Shown: positions 1 through 9,071 of the stretch, in pieces
Layout of the letters: every line of letters starts with the position of its first letter
How positions within the stretch are numbered: the stretch's first letter is position 1
DNA from: Silvibacterium bohemicum
Lineage (GTDB): Bacteria; Acidobacteriota; Terriglobia; Terriglobales; Acidobacteriaceae
Reading direction: 5' to 3'
Length of the DNA stretch: 64,000 nucleotides
Assembly: GCF_001006305.1 (NCBI RefSeq)
Contig: NZ_LBHJ01000004.1
Coordinates: 186,001 to 250,000 of the forward strand
Program-made: the position numbers and the translations under genes
Notes under the pieces: model-generated
What the model saw: only the letters and a program-made list of their open reading frames with translations
Told to the model about the DNA's origin: nothing
The model's database searches: none

Positions 1-44
1 TGCCTACTCTGCGCCCGCGGAGACATTTCGAAATCAATTCTCTC

Positions 45-677
45 TCAAGATCCGTTAGCCCGCGCCAGATCTGCAGGTGTGTTGAGGTTCTCAAACCACG
101 TGTGGGCTGGTGGACTGTGAGGCCAATCCTCACTCGGCAAAGACCCGCTCCGCTGCGCGGCTGCAACATGTTCAATCTGAAAGTTGTCGATGGACATGTG
201 TTCCGCCTGCGCGGCCTGTGCGATGACGCGCATCACCTTGCCGTCGCCTTGAGAGAGCGCTGCGCTTATATGCGCAAGCAGGCGGCGGTGATAGACAGCG
301 CAGAGCGGCTGGGGATGGCCGCTGTGCCAGGGGATGGTGGCCGCGGCATCAGCGATTGCAGAACGTGCGGCCATCCAGCGCAGAAACTCCACGGGGAGAC
401 GTGGAAGATCGACGGGCAGGAAAAGATTCAGATCGGCATCGGTGAGGCTCAGCGCGGCCTCGATACCGCCGAGAGGTCCGCGGGCCGGAATGTTGTCAGG
501 GATGACGGGAGCGAAACGCGCCAGATCGGGCCGCACGCCGAGGATGCGCGGCGTGAAGCCCAGACTGCGCAGCTTGTCGAGCGCATGCTCGATGAGCGGG
601 CGGCCTCGCCACTCAAGGAGAGCCTTATCCCGCCCCATGCGCGAGCTCAGGCCGCCGGCGAGGACGAAGGCGTTCAT
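45..677 (-). CDS. mobA: Molybdenum cofactor guanylyltransferase MobA
   Basis: Transfers GMP from GTP to molybdopterin to make the guanine dinucleotide form of the cofactor; cytoplasmic. The N-terminus carries the nucleotidyltransferase signature LAGGLSSRMGRDKALL, followed by a metal-site segment PVDLPRLP, and the C-terminus has the family ending FENLNTPADL. I start at the ATG at 677 (MNAFVLAGG), giving 210 residues. A longer reading frame reaches 737 but would only add a basic, non-conserved leader lying inside the upstream gene. The start lies 4 nt past the stop of the aldo/keto reductase, so the two are probably co-transcribed. No other molybdopterin genes are in view. Confidence 0.93.
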   Translation of the reverse strand: MNAFVLAGGLSSRMGRDKALLEWRGRPLIEHALDKLRSLGFTPRILGVRPDLARFAPVIPDNIPARGPLGGIEAALSLTDADLNLFLPVDLPRLPVEFLRWMAARSAIADAAATIPWHSGHPQPLCAVYHRRLLAHISAALSQGDGKVMRVIAQAAQAEHMSIDNFQIEHVAAAQRSGSLPSEDWPHSPPAHTWFENLNTPADLARANGS

Positions 678-681
678 CGCG

Positions 682-1713
682 CTATTCTGTGCCTTCGCGG
701 GCGCCCTTCCAAAGATCGAGTTCGCCTTCCCGCGCATAGCTATCGATCTCTTTCAGCTCGGCATCGCCGAAGTCGAGTTTCTTCACCGCATCGAGCGAGT
801 CGTCAAGCTGCGCAACATTGCGCGCCCCGATGAGAGCCGAGGTGACGCGATGGTCGCGCAGCACCCAGGCAATCGCCATCTGCGCCAGCGTCTGGCCCCG
901 GCCTTTTGCGATTTCATTGAGGGAGCGGACGCGCTTGAGGTTTTCCTCGCTGAGATGCTCCTTCTGCAAGGAGCCTTCGGCCTTGGCCCGTGAGTTCTCC
1001 GGAATCCCGTGAAGGTATTTGTTGGTGAGCAATCCTTGTGCGAGCGGCGAAAACGCGATGCAGCCCACGCCGAGCTCGTCCAACGTAGCGAGCAGGCCGT
1101 GCTCGATCCAGCGATTAAGCATGGAGTAGGAGGGCTGATGAATGAGCAGCGGCACGCCGGCGCTCTTGAGAATCTGCGCCGCCTCCCGGGTGCGTTCAGG
1201 GCTGTAGGACGAGATGCCCACATAAAGCGCCTTGCCCTGATGGACAGCGGAGGCCAGTGCGCCCATGGTTTCTTCGAGCGGCACATCCATGCTGGGTCGG
1301 TGCGAATAGAAGATGTCGACGTAGTCGAGGCCCATGCGCTCAAGGCTCTCGTCGAGCGAGGCGAGCAGATACTTGCGCGAGCCGCCGATGCCGTAGGGGC
1401 CGGGCCACATGTCCCATCCCGCCTTGGAGGAGATAAGCAGCTCGTTGCGCAGGCCGCGGAAATCCTTGCGCAAAATCTCGCCAAAGTTTTCTTCTGCCGA
1501 GCCGTAAGGCGGGCCGTAGTTGTTGGCTAGATCGAAGTGCGTAACGCCGCGGTCGAAGGCGCGGCGGATGACGGCGCGGCCGGTTTCGAAGACGTCGGCG
1601 CCGCCGAAGTTCTGCCATAGGCCGAGGGACACCGGCGGAAGGACGATGCCGGATTTTCCGCAGCGGCGGAAGGTTGCAGTGTCGTAACGCTTAGAGTCGG
1701 GAATATAAGTCAT
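682..1713 (-). CDS. Aldo/keto reductase, YghZ/Gpr-like
   Basis: NADPH-dependent carbonyl reductase of the AKR superfamily; the closest match by eye is the YghZ (L-glyceraldehyde-3-phosphate reductase) branch. The catalytic tetrad is visible as D61, Y66 (FDLANNYGPPYG), K97 (SSKAGWDMWPGPYG) and H138 (FYSHRPS). The C-terminal cofactor-binding region includes SALIGARN. At 343 residues it is full length for the branch, which is slightly longer than typical AKRs. It is the first gene of a likely two-gene transcript with mobA. The true substrate cannot be read from sequence; detoxification of small aldehydes is the usual guess. Confidence 0.9.
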   Translation of the reverse strand: MTYIPDSKRYDTATFRRCGKSGIVLPPVSLGLWQNFGGADVFETGRAVIRRAFDRGVTHFDLANNYGPPYGSAEENFGEILRKDFRGLRNELLISSKAGWDMWPGPYGIGGSRKYLLASLDESLERMGLDYVDIFYSHRPSMDVPLEETMGALASAVHQGKALYVGISSYSPERTREAAQILKSAGVPLLIHQPSYSMLNRWIEHGLLATLDELGVGCIAFSPLAQGLLTNKYLHGIPENSRAKAEGSLQKEHLSEENLKRVRSLNEIAKGRGQTLAQMAIAWVLRDHRVTSALIGARNVAQLDDSLDAVKKLDFGDAELKEIDSYAREGELDLWKGAREGTE

Positions 1714-1785
1714 TGGTTCAGTCTCCTGATGCGCGTTGGCACGCGGTTACTTGTAGCAGCCGCCGAGAAACCACAGTTTCCTAGG

Positions 1786-1809
1786 CTTCGCTCGGGATGA
1801 CAATAGCAG
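1786..1809. repeat. Degenerate intergenic GGGATGACA-type motif
   Basis: This short stretch in the gap between two minus-strand genes reads CTTCGCTCGGGATGACAATA. It resembles a second intergenic stretch at 37650-37673 (CCTTCGCTACGATCGGGATG followed by ACAAT). The shared core TTCGCT...CGGGATGACAAT, found only between genes, suggests a degraded member of a dispersed short repeat. Only two copies are in view, so family status is inferred. Confidence 0.4.
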
Positions 1810-1812
1810 CTA

Positions 1813-3189
1813 CTAGGCCGAGCCCAGCTTCTCGAAAAAGACGATGATCGATTCGATACCGCGGTAGTAGTTGGCGATATGGAACTTCTCGTTCGGCGCG
1901 TGGAGATTGTCGTCAGGCAGACCGAAGCCCATCATCACCGTAGGGATTTTCAGGTGGCGCTCGAAATCGCCGACGATGGGAATCGAGCCTCCGCCGCGCA
2001 CGAAGACAGTATCGCGCCCCCAGACATCTTTCATCGCATCTTTTGCCGCTTCGATGTAGCGATTGTCGGTGCCCACGACGATTGCGTCGCCGGAGTGAAT
2101 GAGGCGAACATCCAGCTCGATGCCCTTGGGCTTGAGCGATTCAACATAACTTTTGTATTGCGTGAAGGCCTGCTGCGGAGTCATATCCGGGACCAGGCGC
2201 ATCGAGACCTTGGCGACCGCTTTGGCTGGGATGACGGTCTTCGCGCCGGCTCCGGTAAAGCCGCCGGGCATGCCGTGGACATCAAGCGTGGGGCGCGCCC
2301 AGGTGCGCTCCAGCACCGAGAAACCGGGCTCGCCGGTGAGCTGGGACGAGCCGACTTCAGTGGTGCGATAGTGCTCCTCGTCGAAGGGCAGAGTCTGCCA
2401 GGCTTTCAGCTCGTCTTCACTGGGCGCCTTTATCGCGTCGTAGAAGCCCGGAATGAGAATGCGGCCTGATGGATCTTTGAGTTGGGTGATGATCTGCGCC
2501 AGCGCGACAAAGGGGTTGGGCGCTGCGCCGCCGTACATTCCGGAGTGGAGATCGGTTTTGGCGCCGCGCGCTTCGATTTCGGTGTAGATCATGCCGCGCA
2601 GGCCGACACAGAGCGTGGGCAGCTCCGGGGCGAACATCTCGGTATCGGAGACCAGGGCAAAATCAGCTTTCAAGCGGTCGCCGTGCTCACGAACGAATTT
2701 AGCGATCTGCTCTCCACCGACTTCTTCTTCCCCTTCGAGAATGACGCGGACATTGAGAGGCAGCTTGCCGTTGTGCGCCTGGAACAGCGATTCCAGCGCT
2801 TTGACGTGCATCAGCATCTGGCCTTTGTCGTCGACCGCACCGCGTGCGTACAGGTTGCCATCGCGTTCCGTAGGCTCGAAGGGCGGAGTTTTCCATTCGT
2901 CGAGCGGGTCCGGCGGTTGGACATCGTAATGTCCATAGCAGAGGGAGGTTGGCTTCCCGGCGGCGTGCAGCCAGTCGGCATAGACCAGCGGATGGCCGGC
3001 AGTCGCGATGACCTCGACGTTTTCCATTCCGATACGCTTCAGCTCGGCAGCCAGCCAATCGGCAGCGGCCTTCACATCTTTTTTGTGTTCGGGGAGCGTG
3101 GAGATGGAAGGAATGCGCAGAAGCGCCTTGAGCTCTTCGAGGAAGCGGGTGTGATTTGCGCGGGCAAAGTCTACTGCGGGGGAAGACAT
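1813..3189 (-). CDS. M20 family metallopeptidase (dipeptidase-like)
   Basis: Zinc-dependent exopeptidase of the M20/CNDP type, which typically cleaves dipeptides or trims peptide C-termini. It has 458 residues and no signal peptide, so it is probably cytoplasmic. Metal and catalytic residues are in place: H87 in YGHYDVQP, bridging D120 in GAVDDKGQ, the Glu cluster 154-156 in EGEEEVGG, an Asp in SDTEMF, and the C-terminal His in NLHAPNEKF. A lid/dimerisation domain occupies roughly residues 200-360. It has its own promoter region of about 90 nt upstream and is separated from the downstream aldo/keto reductase by about 100 nt with a degraded repeat motif. Confidence 0.92.
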   Translation of the reverse strand: MSSPAVDFARANHTRFLEELKALLRIPSISTLPEHKKDVKAAADWLAAELKRIGMENVEVIATAGHPLVYADWLHAAGKPTSLCYGHYDVQPPDPLDEWKTPPFEPTERDGNLYARGAVDDKGQMLMHVKALESLFQAHNGKLPLNVRVILEGEEEVGGEQIAKFVREHGDRLKADFALVSDTEMFAPELPTLCVGLRGMIYTEIEARGAKTDLHSGMYGGAAPNPFVALAQIITQLKDPSGRILIPGFYDAIKAPSEDELKAWQTLPFDEEHYRTTEVGSSQLTGEPGFSVLERTWARPTLDVHGMPGGFTGAGAKTVIPAKAVAKVSMRLVPDMTPQQAFTQYKSYVESLKPKGIELDVRLIHSGDAIVVGTDNRYIEAAKDAMKDVWGRDTVFVRGGGSIPIVGDFERHLKIPTVMMGFGLPDDNLHAPNEKFHIANYYRGIESIIVFFEKLGSA

Positions 3190-3277
3190 TCTTGACTCCT
3201 AAGGCTTGAAATCGCGACAGCTGAGTATAAATTGCGCGTGGGACTCAATGTGCTTTGACCAGGTTCGCGTTTCCAGC

Positions 3278-4267
3278 TCAATCACAGGCTGCGGGAGGAG
3301 ATGCCAGAGTCGGCGCATCTTCGCCGAAGGAATACGCGCGGGTGGCGTTGATTTTGGTCTTATCGAGCTGAACAACAACGAAGTGACCCTTGCCGAGACC
3401 GGACTTCATTCCGTTCTCAATCTCTCCAGCACTTCCCTTCAGCCAGACAGCGAAGAGTATGTCCGATTCGTGGAGCACGGGGAGGGGAGAAGTGATGGTC
3501 TGCTGCGCATTGATGAAAGGCACTCCCAGCTGCTGAAACTCACATCCTGCGTCCTTGCTTACGACTAAGGATTCGAAGTAAGGCTGGCCGCCTCCGAAGG
3601 CTTGCGGGACAGCGGGATAGAACGTGAGGGTAAAAAGATAGACGTATGCGATGAAGGAGGTGATCGTGCAGGTCACGGCCACTGCAAAGGAGACGATCTG
3701 CACTCCGGTCGCCGACCTGCCTGCATCTTGCTGCATGCGGACGAATGCCCGCTTGGACCAGAAGGCGGAGAGCGTGGCGATGCATACCGGAGAATAGATT
3801 CCGGCGGCAACGACCAAGGTTCCCAGGAATTCCTTGGGTAGGGTTCGCGTCCCCATTCGTTTCGACACGGCCCAGACGGTAATCTGACCTAGGCCGGTAG
3901 GGTCCTTGAAGCACAGCGAGGCGGATGCCGCCACCAGCAGAACGATGGGGGTAAGGGTCCACGGGGCAATCTTCCAGAAGGTGGGAAGAGTCCGGGTTCC
4001 AATTTTGCGAGAGCCTGCAACTCTCCAGGCGAAAAACATCGGGGAGAAGGCCAGCAGCAGAAAAGTAGCCAGCACCAGAATCCCGGTGAGGATCAGTTTC
4101 GGCTTCGCGAACGAGAAGTCCGTGATGCCGAGCTCATACAGGTAGGTATTGATGGCAAGCGCGCCGGTTGCATACGCCACTGCGGCGGAAACGGTCACTG
4201 CCGTAGCTACTTTGCTTAGGTCAAGCTGAGTGTCGCCAGTCTGCTGCGATGTATTGCTCTGAGCCAT
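3278..4267 (-). CDS. Polytopic membrane protein of unknown function
   Basis: A 329-residue protein that I do not recognise. About five hydrophobic helices are visible in the first two thirds (near residues 20-45, 57-80, 100-120, 140-165 and 190-215), followed by a soluble C-terminal domain of about 110 residues. Near the first helix is YLYELGITDFSFAKPK, a motif I have seen in other unassigned bacterial membrane proteins. There is no recognisable enzymatic motif. It lies between the M20 peptidase and the rhodanese gene, all on the minus strand, but with gaps of 88 and 54 nt, so co-transcription is possible rather than shown. Confidence 0.75.
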   Translation of the reverse strand: MAQSNTSQQTGDTQLDLSKVATAVTVSAAVAYATGALAINTYLYELGITDFSFAKPKLILTGILVLATFLLLAFSPMFFAWRVAGSRKIGTRTLPTFWKIAPWTLTPIVLLVAASASLCFKDPTGLGQITVWAVSKRMGTRTLPKEFLGTLVVAAGIYSPVCIATLSAFWSKRAFVRMQQDAGRSATGVQIVSFAVAVTCTITSFIAYVYLFTLTFYPAVPQAFGGGQPYFESLVVSKDAGCEFQQLGVPFINAQQTITSPLPVLHESDILFAVWLKGSAGEIENGMKSGLGKGHFVVVQLDKTKINATRAYSFGEDAPTLASPPAACD

Positions 4268-4321
4268 CGTGCCACCCCAGAATTTCCTGGCCGGAAAGAA
4301 TTCCTATCCGGAGATCTTCGG

Positions 4322-4663
4322 TTAATACCGCGGCACAGACGGATCGATCTCCGCCGACCAGGCATCGATGCCGCCACGCATGGACTGAGCATTTTCGAAG
4401 CCCTGGTTCCGCAGCCAGACGGCCACATTCAACGAGCGCACTCCGTGATGACAGATGGTCACGATGTGCGCTTCGGGATCGAGCTCCTGAAAAGCTCTAC
4501 CTGGAACGTCGCCCATAGGCATCAGCGTACTGCCCTCGATGTGTGCGGCGTCGTACTCCCAGGGCTCGCGTACATCCAGCAAAATCGGCCTGGAATGCAC
4601 GTCGGCATTGGGCGGGATAGCGATGATCTGCTTCAGCTCGGCGGGGGAAATTTCGAATTCCAT
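4322..4663 (-). CDS. Single-domain rhodanese-like protein
   Basis: Small cytoplasmic sulfurtransferase of 113 residues, one rhodanese domain. The active-site loop is CHHGVRS with catalytic C71. The fold landmarks LLDVREPWEY (residues 28-37) and HIEGSTLMPM (41-50) precede it, and RGGIDAWS follows. Such proteins carry persulfide sulfur from donors to acceptors, or act in stress and cyanide tolerance; the partner is unknown here. The reading is clear because all domain landmarks are in order at the expected spacing. It is transcribed away from the NtrC-type regulator, with an 89-nt divergent gap between them. Confidence 0.9.
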   Translation of the reverse strand: MEFEISPAELKQIIAIPPNADVHSRPILLDVREPWEYDAAHIEGSTLMPMGDVPGRAFQELDPEAHIVTICHHGVRSLNVAVWLRNQGFENAQSMRGGIDAWSAEIDPSVPRY

Positions 4664-4752
4664 ACGTCTCCTCAGAATACCTCGACACGGCCTCCTGAGC
4701 GCGAGAGACCATCCTTGCGTGATACAAGATAAGAAGACCCCTTAGCAGTTTT

Positions 4753-6153
4753 ATGGCCAATCAAGAGAAAGTTCTGATCGTCGAAGATGAATTACACGCA
4801 CTGACCGGTCTTGCGGAGTTGGTTTCTGGTTGGGGTTACCGCACGGATACGGCTCGGGATGGGTTGGAAGCGCTGGAGCGAGTACAAGCGTGGCAGCCGG
4901 GCATTGTCGTCACCGATTTAAAGATGCCCAGGATGGACGGACTCGAGCTGCTCGAGCGCCTCAATGAACTGAACGAGAAGCAGGCCGTGGTAGTGCTCAC
5001 CGCGCAGGGCTCGATCGAGCTGGCGGTTGAAGCGATGAAGATGGGCGCCTACGACTTTTTGCAGAAGCCGGTGGACGCGACGCGGCTGCGCACCATTCTT
5101 TCCAACGCCACACGCCAGCGCGAAACCGAGCGCGAGCTCGAAGTCACACGGCGCAAGCTCCGCGATACCGGCGTGCTGGGGCCGCTGGTCGGCTCGTCAA
5201 AGAAGATGCAGGAGCTCTTTGCGCTGATCGAGCGCGTAGCTCCGTCGAATGTTTCGGTGCTGATCACCGGCGAGAGCGGGACCGGTAAGGAATTGGTCGC
5301 ACGTACGCTGCATGAACTGAGCCCGCGCAAGTCGAAGCCCTTTGTCGCCGTGAACTGCGCCGCTATTCCCGAGACTCTTATCGAAAGCGAGATCTTCGGG
5401 CACGAAAAGGGCGCTTTCACTGGCGCTCTGGAACGCCGGGCGGGATGCTTCGAACTGGCCGAAGAAGGCACGCTGCTGCTCGACGAGATTGGCGAAATGC
5501 CAATCGGGACGCAAGCCAAGCTGCTTCGAGTTCTTGAAGAACGTAAGCTTCGCCGGCTGGGTAGCAAGGTCGAGTCGCCGGTGGACGTGCGCGTTCTGGC
5601 CGCGACCAACAAGGAGCCGGAGACAGCGGTCGAGGACGGACATCTTCGCGGTGATCTTTATTACCGGCTGAATGTATTTAATTTGCAGATGCCGCCCTTG
5701 CGTGAACACAAAGAGGATATTCCGTCGATCGTCGACTCCATGCTGGTGGACATGAACCGCAAGCACAACCGGCGGGTAAGCGGAGTAGGCAGCGAGATGA
5801 TGTCCCGGCTGGTTGCGTATGACTGGCCGGGCAACGTGAGAGAGCTGCGCAACACCATCGAGCGCGCCGTCGTCTTATCTATGGAAGACCAGTTGGAAGC
5901 GCATCATCTTCCACCCGGCTTCGGTGTTCGAACGGTGAGGCCCTCGGGAGAAGTGGATAGTAATGCGATTCAGGTGAAGGTCGGCGCGACGGTGGACGAG
6001 GCCGAACAGCTTCTCATCTTGAAAACTCTCGAATCGACCGGCAATAACAAGACCCGAGCCGCAGAGAAACTCGGCATCAGTCTCAAGACACTCCATAATA
6101 AGTTAAAAGAATATGGCAGCAGTATCGACTCCGACGCGCCGCAGGAACAGTAA
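4753..6153 (+). CDS. Sigma-54-dependent NtrC-family response regulator
   Basis: Two-component transcription activator of 466 residues. The receiver domain spans about residues 5-120 with phospho-acceptor D55 (VTDLKMPRMDG) and K105. The AAA+ domain spans about 145-380 with Walker A GESGTGKE (173-180), the sigma-54 contact loop GAFTGA (220-225) and Walker B LLLDEIGEMP (241-250). A Fis-type helix-turn-helix lies near the C-terminus (TRAAEKLGISLKTLHNKL). It activates RNA polymerase carrying sigma-54 by ATP hydrolysis after phosphorylation. The cognate kinase is the next gene, 163 nt downstream. I found no convincing sigma-54 promoter inside the window, so the regulon is probably elsewhere. Confidence 0.95.
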   Translation: MANQEKVLIVEDELHALTGLAELVSGWGYRTDTARDGLEALERVQAWQPGIVVTDLKMPRMDGLELLERLNELNEKQAVVVLTAQGSIELAVEAMKMGAYDFLQKPVDATRLRTILSNATRQRETERELEVTRRKLRDTGVLGPLVGSSKKMQELFALIERVAPSNVSVLITGESGTGKELVARTLHELSPRKSKPFVAVNCAAIPETLIESEIFGHEKGAFTGALERRAGCFELAEEGTLLLDEIGEMPIGTQAKLLRVLEERKLRRLGSKVESPVDVRVLAATNKEPETAVEDGHLRGDLYYRLNVFNLQMPPLREHKEDIPSIVDSMLVDMNRKHNRRVSGVGSEMMSRLVAYDWPGNVRELRNTIERAVVLSMEDQLEAHHLPPGFGVRTVRPSGEVDSNAIQVKVGATVDEAEQLLILKTLESTGNNKTRAAEKLGISLKTLHNKLKEYGSSIDSDAPQEQ

Positions 6154-6316
6154 ATGCGCTTCTAAAGCCTGTTAGGCTCTAAAAGTTTCCGTGGCGAAGT
6201 CAACAACCGGGTTTCCCCACCATTGCGAATCTTCGTCTTACGAGGGTTGCCGGGCTTACACTAGCGCTGGCACCTTGAAAGGGCGGAAATCGCCTTCGAT
6301 ATGGAGCCGACTGCGC

Positions 6317-8227
6317 ATGCGACTTAAGACTAAACTTTCGGCCGCGATCACGCTTCTGGTCCTTGTGATAACCACCGTCCTGTCGTGGCTATACATGACC
6401 CAGTTGCTGCAGCAGCATATCGAGCAGGCCTATCAGTCGACGGACGTCATTGCCCATCAGCTTCAGTTCGCGACTCGCGAAGCTCTGGAGAATGGCCTGC
6501 GCAACCGCCAGATCAATGTGAATGATCCGGCCGCGCTGCGTTCGGCGGTGGCAGATTCGCTCCGCCGCGATCCCGGGCTCGCAGCTTTCATCAACTCGGT
6601 CATCAGCTATTCGCCCACGGTAATCGATGTCGCTATCGCCGACCGCGACGGCCGCGGAATTATCACGGCGCCCGATCCGGCACAGGAAGATCAGCTTCTT
6701 CCGGTGCGCCCCGATTACGCAACTCTGCTCAAAAGCTCGCTCTATCGAACCATCGGAGTGGTCTTCGGAGCGCCCCGTGTTTATAACCTCACGCTGGGGC
6801 TGGAGCGGGATAACCAGCCGTTTCTCACCGTACGGGTGGGCATCCGCAATACATTTCTGAAGAACGCCTTCTATCCGTGGCTGAGCGATGCATTCACGTA
6901 CATTGCTCTCGCCATCGCAATCTCGCTGGTGGTGGCGGTCTTCGTGGCCAACCTTGCCTTGCAGCCGCTTGCCCAGATCAGCGCCCGCCTCGATGCATTG
7001 TCCCAGGCCGAACCGGCAGGCGAACTCGATTCGGGAGCCTCAACCGACACCGTGCTGCAGGTTTCGCACAAGATCGAACGCTTGGGCCGGCGCATGCGCA
7101 ACGTCGAAGAGGTATTCTCAGCTCTGAAAGAAAACCTCGACCAGATTCTCTCCAACTTGCAGGACGGCATCATGCTGTTTACGCGGGACGCGCGTGCAGT
7201 GCTGGTTTCCCGCTCGGTGGAGCGTTTTCTCAGCGTGAACCGCGATGATGTCCTGGGCGCCGAAGTCCACGACATCTTCGACCGGCACTCGCTGTTGGGA
7301 CGGACGGTGCGGCAGGCCTTCGACGCCGGCATGTCCGTCGTTCAGGAAGAGATCATCACCGAAACCGGTCGTCGCGTGGAAATTTCTCTCGACTTCATTC
7401 ATGACGATCGCGCATCCGATAACGGCCAGTCGCTGGGCGCGCTCCTGACTCTGCACGATCTTGAATCGGTGCGCGAGATCGAGAGCGAGCTGGAGCTCTC
7501 GCGACGCATGGCGGCGATTGGACGGCTTACCGCCGGCGTGGGCCACGAGGTGAAGAATCCGATCAACGCCATCGTCGTCCACCTGGAGCTGCTCCGCAGC
7601 AAGATGGATTCGGAGTCCGGCGCGCTGCGGCACCTGGAGATCATCCAGAGCGAGATCCGCCGGCTGGATCGCGTGGTGCAGACGCTGGTCGATTTCTCCC
7701 GTCCGGTCGAGCTGCAGCTTCAGGAGCAGGACCTGCGCAGGATCGTGTCAAGTGTTCTCCTGCTGGCCTCCGCCGAACTGGAAACACGTAATATCCACCT
7801 GGTGAGCGAGCTGCCCGACCACCCGGTAATCGCCAAAATCGACGCTGACCTCTTCAAACAGGCGCTGCTCAACGTTGTGATCAACGGAGCACAGGCCATG
7901 AACCAGGGTGGCCAGCTTTCCGTCCGGCTCACCGAGGACGGCCGTACCGCGCGGCTGCGGATTGAAGATCAAGGGGAAGGCATTCCGGACGATATCCGGC
8001 CGCACATTTTCGATCTTTACTTCACCACGAAGCGCGAGGGAAGCGGAATCGGTCTGGCGATGACCTATCGAATTCTGCAACTTCATAACGGGCAGATTGA
8101 CGTAGAATCGAAAACAAGCGTCGGCACCACCTTCACGTTGAGCATTCCCGTCGCCAGCCTGTCCGAATTAAGACTTCGCGGTTTACTGGAAACAAATTTA
8201 CCTGCCTTCAAGGGACCACTGGAATGA
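6317..8227 (+). CDS. Membrane-bound sensor histidine kinase
   Basis: Partner kinase of the upstream NtrC-type regulator; 636 residues from the chosen ATG at 6317. That start has a GGAG about 10 nt upstream and places a typical first membrane helix at residues 9-28. A GTG at 6191 would add 42 polar residues and is less likely. Domains: helix 1, a periplasmic sensor of about 165 residues, helix 2 (193-216), HAMP, a PAS-like segment (about 273-390), HisKA with phospho-acceptor H410 (AGVGHEVKNP), and HATPase_c with an N-box near N523, DQGEG (551-555) and GSGIGLA (575-581). The stop overlaps the ATG of the lipoprotein gene, so the two are translationally coupled. Confidence 0.93.
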   Translation: MRLKTKLSAAITLLVLVITTVLSWLYMTQLLQQHIEQAYQSTDVIAHQLQFATREALENGLRNRQINVNDPAALRSAVADSLRRDPGLAAFINSVISYSPTVIDVAIADRDGRGIITAPDPAQEDQLLPVRPDYATLLKSSLYRTIGVVFGAPRVYNLTLGLERDNQPFLTVRVGIRNTFLKNAFYPWLSDAFTYIALAIAISLVVAVFVANLALQPLAQISARLDALSQAEPAGELDSGASTDTVLQVSHKIERLGRRMRNVEEVFSALKENLDQILSNLQDGIMLFTRDARAVLVSRSVERFLSVNRDDVLGAEVHDIFDRHSLLGRTVRQAFDAGMSVVQEEIITETGRRVEISLDFIHDDRASDNGQSLGALLTLHDLESVREIESELELSRRMAAIGRLTAGVGHEVKNPINAIVVHLELLRSKMDSESGALRHLEIIQSEIRRLDRVVQTLVDFSRPVELQLQEQDLRRIVSSVLLLASAELETRNIHLVSELPDHPVIAKIDADLFKQALLNVVINGAQAMNQGGQLSVRLTEDGRTARLRIEDQGEGIPDDIRPHIFDLYFTTKREGSGIGLAMTYRILQLHNGQIDVESKTSVGTTFTLSIPVASLSELRLRGLLETNLPAFKGPLE

Positions 8228-8856
8228 AATCCGCACGCAAGATGGCGGCCTTCATGCTGCTAGCCACGCTTCTGGCTGGCTGCACACACAAGACCCCGGT
8301 TGTTACGCCGGTGGCGGCGCAGGCGCCACCGCTGCCGCCCAAACCTATTGGGCAGGTCGCTGCGCTTCCTCCAGTTCCCCAGCCTGAAGTACCCAAGGTC
8401 GGTCCTCCGGGATCAGATGAACCTCCTCAGCCTCCGCCCTCCAAGCCGAAGCGCACAACGCGCCGCAAGCCAACGAAACCGACAACCACCACTCCGGCTT
8501 CCGGCGACCAGACCACGGCGACGAAGGACCCGGCCAAGGAAACTCCTCCTGCCGCTGTTACCCAACAGGCTGCCGCAGGCGACGCTCCGGAAACATCTCC
8601 TATCGGCCAGCTTTCGACGGCGGGTGAGAGCACGGGCACGCCGACACGACAGACTGTTCTCGACATCATTGCGTCAACCGAGAAGGGTCTCGGCGATCTG
8701 AAACGGACGCTCTCTCCCGCCGAGCAGCAAACGACCATGCAGATTCGCACCTTTCTCGGCAAAGCCAAGCAGGCTCTCACTCAGGATGACCTTGACGGGG
8801 CGCATACTCTGGCGGTCAAGGCAAAAGTCCTGTTGGACGAGCTGACCAAGAGCTAG
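8224..8856 (+). CDS. Proline-rich lipoprotein, coupled to the sensor kinase
   Basis: A 210-residue envelope protein. The signal peptide ends in the lipobox LLAGC, with the lipidated Cys at about residue 20. The mature part begins with a long Pro/Lys/Thr-rich linker (about residues 25-135) that could span the periplasm. A predicted helical C-terminal domain of about 70 residues follows (VLDIIASTEKGLGDLKRTLS and onward). The ATG overlaps the kinase stop codon by 4 nt. That coupling suggests the protein modulates or reports to the kinase, but this is inference. I do not recognise a named family. Confidence 0.85.
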   Translation: MKSARKMAAFMLLATLLAGCTHKTPVVTPVAAQAPPLPPKPIGQVAALPPVPQPEVPKVGPPGSDEPPQPPPSKPKRTTRRKPTKPTTTTPASGDQTTATKDPAKETPPAAVTQQAAAGDAPETSPIGQLSTAGESTGTPTRQTVLDIIASTEKGLGDLKRTLSPAEQQTTMQIRTFLGKAKQALTQDDLDGAHTLAVKAKVLLDELTKS

Positions 8857-8875
8857 GGCTGTCCTTCGAAAGCAG

Positions 8876-8913
8876 AACATCCGCGCACATCAACCGATAG
8901 AGGCGCGGATGTT
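8876..8913. terminator. 11-bp perfect hairpin after the kinase-lipoprotein operon
   Basis: AACATCCGCGC (8876-8886) is matched exactly by GCGCGGATGTT (8903-8913) around a 16-nt loop, 20 nt past the lipoprotein stop. There is no T-run behind it on either strand. It may therefore be a transcript 3'-end stabiliser or a weak terminator rather than a classical intrinsic one. Confidence 0.55.
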
Positions 8914-9071
8914 GCTTGGATCAAAATCCTCAAAAACTTGTGGCCAGTATGCATTTCTTTCGCATCTCACCCCTTTTATTGATCGCTTTTTCTGCCAGGG
9001 TTAGTTGCCGTCGAGAATGTTGAGTTCGCCGCAGACGGGCAGAACTGCAGGGAAGCGTCGATGGAGGCCCC

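Noticed and set aside
1735-1757. Sigma-54 promoter suggested by TGGCACG
   Set aside because: The -12 GC element is missing at the required spacing, and no NtrC site is nearby.
6191-6316. N-terminal extension of the histidine kinase from a GTG start
   Set aside because: The extra 42 residues are polar and precede the natural first membrane helix; the ATG at 6317 has a better ribosome-binding site.
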